Source: Candidatus Blautia equi (GTDB taxonomy: Bacteria > Bacillota > Clostridia > Lachnospirales > Lachnospiraceae). Taken from it: DNA of 11,137 bases. Shown piece after piece: positions 5,562 to 11,137 of the stretch. Each line of letters opens with the position of its first letter. The first letter of the stretch is position 1. The stretch spans positions 1-11,137 of the forward strand of contig JAGHUU010000280.1 in assembly GCA_018064695.1 (NCBI GenBank), read 5' to 3'. Made by a program: the position numbers and the translations under genes. The notes beneath the pieces are model-generated. The model saw only the letters and a list, made by a program, of their open reading frames with translations. It was not told the DNA's origin and ran no database searches.

Positions 5562-8093
5562 ATGAAAGCAATTCGTATTAACACCCCGGATGTGCAGCCG
5601 TTTGAGACTGAGCATATTGCAGCAGTCAGAGCCTTATCCCCGGAGTGCATGGTTCTGTTAAAAAATGACGGTACACTTCCTATCGCAAAAGGCGGCAAAC
5701 TGGCCCTCTACGGCGGCGGTGCCAGAAGAACCATCAAGGGCGGTACCGGATCCGGTGATGTAAACAGCAGAAAATATATCACGGTTGAAGAAGGTCTTGA
5801 AAACGCAGGATATGAGATCACCACAAAAGCCTGGCTGGATGCCTATGATGAGGCAGTGATGACCAGCAAAAAAGCTTTTTACGGCGAGATCCGCAAACAG
5901 GCTGATGCTGCAGGCATGAATCCGATCTTTTTCTCCATGGGTAAAGTAGCTCCGGAACCGGACTACAATTTCCCACTGGACGGCGAAGGTGATACCGCAG
6001 TTTATGTACTGGCACGTATCTCCGGAGAAGGTGCAGACCGCACCCCAACAGCAGGTGATATCAACCTCACAGAAGCTGAGATCCGTGATATCAAAGCGCT
6101 GAATGCGAAATATGATAAGTTTGTGCTTGTATTAAATACAGGCGGTATGGTGGATCTCAGCCCTGTAAATGAGGTTGGTTCCATTCTTATTATGGGACAG
6201 CTCGGTGTTTCCACCGGTGATGCCCTTGCAGACGTCCTCACAGGCGTTTCCTACCCATCCGGTAAGCTCACCATGACCTGGGCACCAATCAACGATTATC
6301 CGTCCACAGAGGGCTTTGGAGACCCTAACGACACTTACTATAAAGAGGGTGTATATGTTGGCTACAGATACTTTGATACCGTAGCTAAGGCACCTACCTA
6401 TGAATTCGGCTATGGCCTTGGATATACTACCTTTGATATAGCAGCTAAATCCGTTGCAGTGGAAGATGGCATTGTGAAAGTTACAGCAAGTGTCACAAAC
6501 ACCGGCGCAGCTGCAGGTAAAGAGGTCGTTCAGGTTTATTATTCCGCACCTGCAGTTTCCATCGACAAACCATATCAGGAGCTTGCAGGCTATGTAAAAA
6601 CAGCAGAACTGAAAGCAGGAGAGAGCCAGGAAGTAACGATCACATTTGCTGTGAAGGATATGGCTTCCTACGATACCGCTAAAGCTGCATGGGTGCTGGA
6701 TCCGGGCGCATATTATATTCGCGTGGGAAATTCTTCCAGAAATACCGCTATCGCAGCTGCCATTGTTCTGGATGCAGAGGCTGTAACAGAAAAAGACACC
6801 AACATCTGCGCTGATCCTGGATTTGAAGATCTGAAGCCTGAGACTGCCGCATGTGCATGCGAAGCTGATGCAAAGGCAGCTGCACCTGTGATCAATATCA
6901 GTGCTGCCGATATCGAGACAAAGGTCGTAACATACAGCGAGGTTATGGAGGAGATTCCGGCAGGGGAGACCATTACCTGGGATAAAGTAGTTTCCAAAGA
7001 GAAAACCATTCGCGATTTTGCAGCCGGCTTAACCGACGAGCAGCTTGCATGGCTGTGCATCGGCGACTATTTTGACAGCGATGACATGATGGAGGTCATT
7101 GGAAATGCTTCCTCTACCGTAGCCGGAGCAGCAGGCGAGACCACAAACCGCATGAAGAAGGATCTGGGCTTACCATCCCTTGTCATGGCAGACGGTCCTG
7201 CAGGCGTTCGTATCAGCCAGTCTTATAAACTATATGATAATAATGTGGCTAAAGGCGGCTCTAGTCTGGGCGGCGACATGATGCTTGTATTTACAGACGA
7301 AGAGCTGGCAGGCATGGCTGCAGGAGAGGACGACGGACGTGAAGCTTATTATCAGTACTGCACAGCAATCCCGATCGGTACTGGTATTGCACAGTCCTTT
7401 AACGTAGATCTTGCCGAGACACTTGGCAAACTGGTAGGTGTTGAAATGAGAATGTTCAACTGTCCGATCTGGCTTGCACCTGCCCAGAATATCTACAGAT
7501 CTCCACTCTGCGGACGTAACTTTGAGTACTATTCCGAAGATCCGCTGGTAAGCGGACGTGTATCCGCTGCCATTACAAAGGGTGTTCAGACCGCTGCAGA
7601 CTGCGCTACAACCATTAAACATTATGCATTTAACAACCAGGAGACCAACCGTTATTTCTCCAACAGCAACCTGTCTGAGAGAGCAATGCGAGAGATCTAC
7701 CTGAAAGGCTTTGAGATCGCTGTAAAGGAATCCCAGCCACAGTTCATCATGACCTCCTACAACCTCGTAAACGGCGAGCATACATGCAACAGCTATGACC
7801 TCAACACAAAGGTTTTAAGAGACGAATGGGGCTTTGAGGGCGTTGTAATGACCGACTGGCTTGTAACCGGCGGTATGGGACCAAAAGGTGACGTACATCC
7901 GGCTGCATCCGCTGCAGGAAATGTAAAGGTCGGCAATGATATCACCATGCCGGGCCTTCCATCCGATATGGCAGATATGATGAATGCTCTTAAGGATGAA
8001 AATCATCCATACCATATTACAAGAGCAGAACTTCAGACCTGTGCAATGAGAGTGCTGGAGAAAATTTATGTGATGGATGAAGCTGGTAAATAA
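5562..8093 (+). CDS. GH3 beta-glycosidase (probably beta-glucosidase) with swapped domain order
   Basis: This family 3 glycoside hydrolase of 843 residues is probably a beta-glucosidase, hydrolysing beta-linked glucosyl (or xylosyl) ends. The domains run in the reverse of the usual order. Residues about 20-290 are the alpha/beta-sandwich, with the acid/base candidate E156 in SGEGADR and the 'YEFGYGLGYTTF' end signature. Residues about 295-400 are a fibronectin-III-like domain. Residues about 480-840 are the TIM barrel, with substrate-binding D544 in DGPAGVR, GRNFEYYSEDP (651-661), KHYAFNNQE (from 686) and the nucleophile D765 in MTDW. Similar inverted GH3 enzymes are known from Ruminococcus albus and Butyrivibrio. 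An Ala-rich linker of about 80 residues with three Cys (416, 431, 433) joins the halves. There is no signal peptide, so it is cytoplasmic. It has its own promoter and terminator and is therefore probably regulated separately from the xylosidase upstream. Substrate specificity is not settled by sequence. Confidence 0.93.
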   Translation: MKAIRINTPDVQPFETEHIAAVRALSPECMVLLKNDGTLPIAKGGKLALYGGGARRTIKGGTGSGDVNSRKYITVEEGLENAGYEITTKAWLDAYDEAVMTSKKAFYGEIRKQADAAGMNPIFFSMGKVAPEPDYNFPLDGEGDTAVYVLARISGEGADRTPTAGDINLTEAEIRDIKALNAKYDKFVLVLNTGGMVDLSPVNEVGSILIMGQLGVSTGDALADVLTGVSYPSGKLTMTWAPINDYPSTEGFGDPNDTYYKEGVYVGYRYFDTVAKAPTYEFGYGLGYTTFDIAAKSVAVEDGIVKVTASVTNTGAAAGKEVVQVYYSAPAVSIDKPYQELAGYVKTAELKAGESQEVTITFAVKDMASYDTAKAAWVLDPGAYYIRVGNSSRNTAIAAAIVLDAEAVTEKDTNICADPGFEDLKPETAACACEADAKAAAPVINISAADIETKVVTYSEVMEEIPAGETITWDKVVSKEKTIRDFAAGLTDEQLAWLCIGDYFDSDDMMEVIGNASSTVAGAAGETTNRMKKDLGLPSLVMADGPAGVRISQSYKLYDNNVAKGGSSLGGDMMLVFTDEELAGMAAGEDDGREAYYQYCTAIPIGTGIAQSFNVDLAETLGKLVGVEMRMFNCPIWLAPAQNIYRSPLCGRNFEYYSEDPLVSGRVSAAITKGVQTAADCATTIKHYAFNNQETNRYFSNSNLSERAMREIYLKGFEIAVKESQPQFIMTSYNLVNGEHTCNSYDLNTKVLRDEWGFEGVVMTDWLVTGGMGPKGDVHPAASAAGNVKVGNDITMPGLPSDMADMMNALKDENHPYHITRAELQTCAMRVLEKIYVMDEAGK

Positions 8094-8111
8094 AACCTAA
8101 ACTATAAAATG

Positions 8112-8149
8112 ACCGCCATGTATTCTGTTGCGTTTACATGGCGGTTTTC
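8112..8149 (+). terminator. Intrinsic terminator after the GH3 gene
   Basis: A perfect 11-bp stem, ACCGCCATGTA (8112-8122) with its complement at 8135-8145, encloses a 12-nt loop and runs into TTTTCTT. It begins 19 bp after the GH3 stop codon. Confidence 0.9.
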
Positions 8150-8391
8150 TTATGTTTAAGAAGATGCTAATGCTTATCTTAGTTAGCTTGATAGAACAAT
8201 ACATGTAAACTACATTTTGCGATAATTTTCGATAGTGTGACAATTTGATTTCGAAAAAATGATTCATTGGGGATGGTGTATGGCCTTATTTTTGTCAAGT
8301 TTCCGGGTTCTACTATCTAATTTATATCAATAGAGAAAAGAAATACATTTAATAACAAAGTGGCACAGGAATAATTTAATCAAAGCTAACA
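8150..8391. other. AT-rich stretch with no convincing gene
   Basis: No frame longer than about 25 codons with a ribosome binding site is present on either strand. The stretch is clearly more AT-rich than its neighbours. An imperfect inverted repeat, GTTAGCTTGAT at 8182-8192 against the complement of 8379-8390 (one extra base), bounds about 209 bp and could mark a small decayed element. A 20-codon minus-strand open stretch (8264-8326) inside it could be the tail of a lost gene. CATGTAAACT at 8202-8211 resembles the right half of a Bacillota dif site, but no left half is evident. None of these is strong alone. Confidence 0.5.
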
Positions 8392-8433
8392 AGCACACCC
8401 GTTGGTCGATACCTCACGGGTGTGCTAATTTTT
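8392..8433. terminator. Hairpin between convergent genes, probable (bidirectional) terminator
   Basis: A perfect 11-bp stem, AGCACACCCGT (8392-8402) with its complement at 8416-8426, encloses a 13-nt loop. On the plus strand it is followed by AATTTTT; on the minus strand it is followed by the weaker TTGTTAGCTTTG. It lies 15 bp past the stop of the minus-strand recombinase, the place expected for that gene's terminator. The better U-tract faces the plus strand, so it may block transcription from both sides. Confidence 0.7.
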
Positions 8434-8448
8434 ATACTAAATATTTGA

Positions 8449-9534
8449 TCATACGGGAGCCTTGATGTTGGCGGTGTTTTTCTTTCGGTCTTCATCCGTT
8501 AAAATGTAATGTTTGCTGGTGACTTCTACGGAATCGTGTCCCAGGACGTCAGCTACCAGCTGGATGTCGCCAGTTTCCCTGTAAAGGTTGGTTCCGCGGG
8601 TCTTGCGGAATTTATGCGGCGTGATATTTTTAAGCGGTATAGAGCCTCTGGAGTACGTATTTACCATATGCTCTACGGAGTTTGTTGCCAGGCGGCCGCC
8701 TTTTAAAGATAAGAATAAAGCCGGTTCCTCGTCGTTGGAGCCGCAGGAGAGGAGAGCAGGGCGTTCTTCCTCCAGATAGCGTTTAATGGCCATCATACAG
8801 CCTTCGTTAAAATCCACATTCTCTACTTTACCGCGTTTTCTTATCACGCGGGCTCTGTATACAATGTTTCCCTGGTCGTCCACCTCAGGAGTGTCAAAAT
8901 ATACATCCGTTAGATTTAATCCAACCAATTCAGAAACACGGATACCTGTTGCAAGCATCAGGATCACAATGGCAAGATCTCGGTATTTTTTCTTATCATG
9001 TGTGCGAAGCTGTGCTTCAGTCAGATTTTTTCCGCTTTCTATGTCTGTTAATAAATTATCAACTTCATCATCCGTTAAAACGATCTTTTCAGCCTTTTTG
9101 ATGGTTGGGCGTTCCACAAAGATGGTAGGATTCACAGAGATTTTTCCACGGCGAAGAAAGAATTTATACATGGTGGAAAGGGAGGCGATCTTGCGTAATT
9201 TACCTGCATCCTTATTATGATAACGTCGGCCGTCGGATTCGTAGGAATTCAGATAATTCATATACATATCCATATCCACAGGTGTGATCTTTGAAAGTGC
9301 TTCAAAGGGAATATCCGCAACCGCATACTTTTTATAAGCAGGTAATTTCTGTGTCATGAATTCTAAAAAGAGTTTAATGTCAATGAGATATCCATAACGT
9401 GTTGAGCCGGGTTTGGCTGCGGATATAGCAAACATGAATTCACTGCAGAAAGGCGGCAGCTCTGTGAGCAGTGATTCAATACGGGATTCATACTGATCAT
9501 TTTTCATATCACGGTAAGTAGGTTCTTTTGGCAT
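8449..9534 (-). CDS. Tyrosine recombinase / site-specific integrase (XerC/XerD-like)
   Basis: This DNA strand-exchange enzyme has 361 residues. Residues about 28-130 form the helical SAM-like core-binding domain. Residues about 150-350 form the catalytic domain with every active-site residue in place: R199 in ATGIRVSEL, a Lys of the beta-hairpin (K233 or K236), H307 and R310 in HKFR, H333 in LGH, and the nucleophile Y343 in SKHYIL. It is therefore expected to be active. AAGGAG (complement of 9543-9548) sits upstream of the ATG, and a strong promoter lies at 9623-9651. No excisionase, relaxase, phage or transposon cargo gene lies nearby, so this could be a solitary Xer-type recombinase, the edge of an integrated element, or a phase-variation invertase. 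It is about 60 residues longer than classical XerC/D, with a charged N-terminal extension. Confidence 0.93.
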   Translation of the reverse strand: MPKEPTYRDMKNDQYESRIESLLTELPPFCSEFMFAISAAKPGSTRYGYLIDIKLFLEFMTQKLPAYKKYAVADIPFEALSKITPVDMDMYMNYLNSYESDGRRYHNKDAGKLRKIASLSTMYKFFLRRGKISVNPTIFVERPTIKKAEKIVLTDDEVDNLLTDIESGKNLTEAQLRTHDKKKYRDLAIVILMLATGIRVSELVGLNLTDVYFDTPEVDDQGNIVYRARVIRKRGKVENVDFNEGCMMAIKRYLEEERPALLSCGSNDEEPALFLSLKGGRLATNSVEHMVNTYSRGSIPLKNITPHKFRKTRGTNLYRETGDIQLVADVLGHDSVEVTSKHYILTDEDRKKNTANIKAPV

Positions 9535-9622
9535 ATAAATAGCTCCTTAGCACGTTTATTCGCGTATTTTTGATGCATTGTTGAGTAAAATCTTTATTTA
9601 ATTCAATGATATGTATAAGCGA

Positions 9623-9651
9623 ATGATACTACTATTCCATAAAAATGTCAA
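9623..9651 (-). promoter_or_regulatory. Sigma-A-like promoter of the recombinase gene
   Basis: On the minus strand a consensus TTGACA -35 (complement of 9646-9651) and a TATCAT -10 (complement of 9623-9628) are separated by 17 bp. Initiation is predicted near 9616, giving a leader of about 80 nt before the ATG at 9534. Its -35 lies only 2 bp from the -35 of the divergent MATE promoter. Confidence 0.75.
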
Positions 9652-9653
9652 TC

Positions 9654-9681
9654 TTTACATGCCCTCGAAATCATGTATAAT
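9654..9681 (+). promoter_or_regulatory. Sigma-A-like promoter of the MATE transporter gene
   Basis: TTTACA (9654-9659) and a perfect TATAAT (9676-9681) are separated by 16 bp. The predicted start is near 9688, about 45 nt before the ATG at 9733. It is transcribed away from the recombinase promoter on the other strand. Confidence 0.75.
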
Positions 9682-9732
9682 AATTCCGGACACAATTTAA
9701 ATACACTATTATATTGAAAAGGAATTATTGTT

Positions 9733-11091
9733 ATGAGTACCACTGCTAAAAAAACAATGGTGAAAGATCTGACTCAGGGTTCTGTTCCTAAATTGCTGCT
9801 TGCATTTGCGGCACCGTTATTTATTTCCAATGCGCTGCAGGCAGTCTACAATATTGTGGATATGGTCGTTGTTGGTCAGGTAATTGGCGGAACCGGTATG
9901 TCGGCTGTTTCCACAGGTGGAAATATTCTCCATATTCTCACTTTCCTTGCCATGGGCTTCTCTTCTGCCGGTCAGGTTATCATTGCACGTGAAGTCGGCG
10001 AAAACGACATGGATGCTGTTAAAAAGACCATTGGAACCATGTTTACGCTTCTTCTGGGCATGGCGCTGGCTGTTGCGGGCATCTGCTTTGTGCTTCGAAA
10101 CTGGATGCTGAATCTGGTAAATACACCGCAGGAAGCCTACGCATACACCATGGATTACACCGTAATCTGTATAGTGGGACTTGTATTTATATATGGATAT
10201 AACATTGTCAGCGCTATCATGCGTGGTATGGGTGACTCCAAAAGACCATTTATGTTCGTAGCCATCGCTGCTATTATGAACATGATTCTGGATATCTTAT
10301 TCGTTGCAGTCCTTAAGATGGAGGTTGCAGGTGCTGCATGGGCTACAGTTATCGGTCAGGCATTCAGCTTCCTGTACGCTCTCTTCTATCTTTACAAGAA
10401 CAAAGAAAGCTTTGGCTTTGATTTTAAGCCTGCAAGCTTTATTCCGGATGGACGTATGGTTGGACGTATTTGTGCCCTTGGTATTCCAATGGCACTCCAG
10501 TCCGCCGCAGTTTCCATCTCCCAGACCGTTGTTGCTGCCTGGGTAAACTCCTTCGGTGTGATTTCTTCCGCTATTGCAGGTATTCTTGGCAAGCTGAATA
10601 TGATGGTCGGTATTCTGTCCGCTTCTATCATGACCGCAGCAGCCTCTATGGTTGGCCAGAATCTTGGTGCGAAGAAATATAAACGTGTGCCGAAGATCCT
10701 TGGATGGGCCTTTTCCGGAGCATTTGTGCTGGGTGGAATCTGCTCTGTGATCCTTATCCTGTTCCCAAATGCGATTTTCAGCCTCTTTACGGCCGATACA
10801 GCCGTTCTGGCAGGTGCATCGGTCATCATTCTCCCTGCAGTGCTGAACTTCCTTGGAGCGGCTTCCAGATGCTTTGGATTCGGTATCATAAACGGTTCCG
10901 GCAATTCCAAACTGAATCTGGCTGTGGCTATTCTGGACGGTGTGTTTGCGCGTATTGGAATCGCTTATATTCTTGGATGGATGGTCGGCCTGGGACCTCA
11001 GGGCTTCTGGCTTGGTGATGCGCTGGCGGGCTTTATGCCGTTTATCATCGGTGGTGTGTACTATTTAAGCGATCACTGGAAAAAAGATTGA
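9733..11091 (+). CDS. MATE-family efflux transporter
   Basis: This Na+- or H+-coupled antiporter in the cytoplasmic membrane exports drugs or other organic cations; the natural substrate is unknown. It has 452 residues, the usual MATE length, with a hydrophobicity pattern fitting 12 membrane helices in two six-helix bundles. Family signatures are the first-helix region with 'QAVYNIVDMVVVGQVIG' (36-52), GMGDSKRP (165-172) closing the first half, GAAWATVIGQ (200-209), MVGQNLGA (306-313) with a basic loop KKYKR, and GSGNSK (388-393), the second-half counterpart of the 165-172 motif. The ATG has AAAAGGA at 9717-9723. The predicted promoter at 9654-9681 serves it directly. There is no adjacent MarR- or TetR-type regulator in the window. 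The final 46 bp after the stop show no terminator and no recognisable gene start. Confidence 0.95.
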   Translation: MSTTAKKTMVKDLTQGSVPKLLLAFAAPLFISNALQAVYNIVDMVVVGQVIGGTGMSAVSTGGNILHILTFLAMGFSSAGQVIIAREVGENDMDAVKKTIGTMFTLLLGMALAVAGICFVLRNWMLNLVNTPQEAYAYTMDYTVICIVGLVFIYGYNIVSAIMRGMGDSKRPFMFVAIAAIMNMILDILFVAVLKMEVAGAAWATVIGQAFSFLYALFYLYKNKESFGFDFKPASFIPDGRMVGRICALGIPMALQSAAVSISQTVVAAWVNSFGVISSAIAGILGKLNMMVGILSASIMTAAASMVGQNLGAKKYKRVPKILGWAFSGAFVLGGICSVILILFPNAIFSLFTADTAVLAGASVIILPAVLNFLGAASRCFGFGIINGSGNSKLNLAVAILDGVFARIGIAYILGWMVGLGPQGFWLGDALAGFMPFIIGGVYYLSDHWKKD

Positions 11092-11137
11092 AAAACAGAC
11101 ATAAGAAAAGGACAGGTAACTGCCGTAAAGCAGATCC

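Noticed and set aside
7230..7781. 183-codon minus-strand frame opposite the GH3 barrel
   Set aside because: The opposite strand encodes the conserved GRNFEYYSEDP and KHYAFNN motifs, and the antisense translation shows no recognisable domain.
8160..8180. AAGAT…ATCTT palindrome at 8160-8180 as an extra terminator or operator
   Set aside because: The arms are only 5 bp in AT-rich sequence, right after a much stronger terminator at 8112-8149, and no T-tract follows.
8259..8333. 24-codon plus-strand frame starting ATG at 8259 with a hydrophobic product, as a possible small toxin or leader peptide
   Set aside because: There is no ribosome binding site (the upstream sequence is TTTCGAAAAA), no promoter that fits, and no paired antisense RNA or antitoxin signal.

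Overview
The window looks like chromosomal DNA from a low-to-mid GC Gram-positive anaerobe, most likely a Clostridia member of the Lachnospiraceae type. The reasons are strong AAGGAG-type ribosome binding sites, frequent AGA arginine codons, short-loop U-tract terminators, a single-membrane-anchor Bacillota-type signal peptidase, and a GH3 enzyme in the inverted domain order known from rumen and gut Clostridia. This is inferred from protein and codon character; no marker gene is present.

Positions 1-5477 hold one plus-strand gene run with gaps of 23-46 bp and no internal terminator. It contains the 3' part of an L,D-transpeptidase (peptidoglycan cross-linking), a prephenate dehydratase (phenylalanine synthesis), a YicI-type GH31 alpha-xylosidase, a 127-residue protein I do not recognise, and signal peptidase I. 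A clear intrinsic terminator at 5430-5477 closes it. The promoter lies upstream of the window.

Positions 5478-8149 are a single-gene unit: a sigma-A-like promoter, then an 843-residue cytoplasmic GH3 beta-glycosidase with its domains in swapped order, then a terminator. The GH31 and GH3 enzymes lie close together and both lack signal peptides. They could together process imported xyloglucan-type oligosaccharides, but no transporter or regulator is present to prove it.

Positions 8150-8448 are AT-rich and carry no convincing gene. They contain a possible inverted-repeat-bounded remnant and a hairpin between convergent genes. Next is a minus-strand tyrosine recombinase with a complete catalytic set (8449-9534). 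It is transcribed divergently from a MATE-family multidrug/cation antiporter (9733-11091), and their predicted promoters are back to back with -35 boxes 2 bp apart.

I see no tRNA, rRNA, CRISPR array or complete insertion sequence. I do not see a convincing new multi-gene system. The items most worth a second look are the vestigial chorismate-mutase-like helix on the prephenate dehydratase, the unrecognised 127-residue protein next to lepB, the abutting divergent promoters, and the AT-rich segment beside the recombinase.
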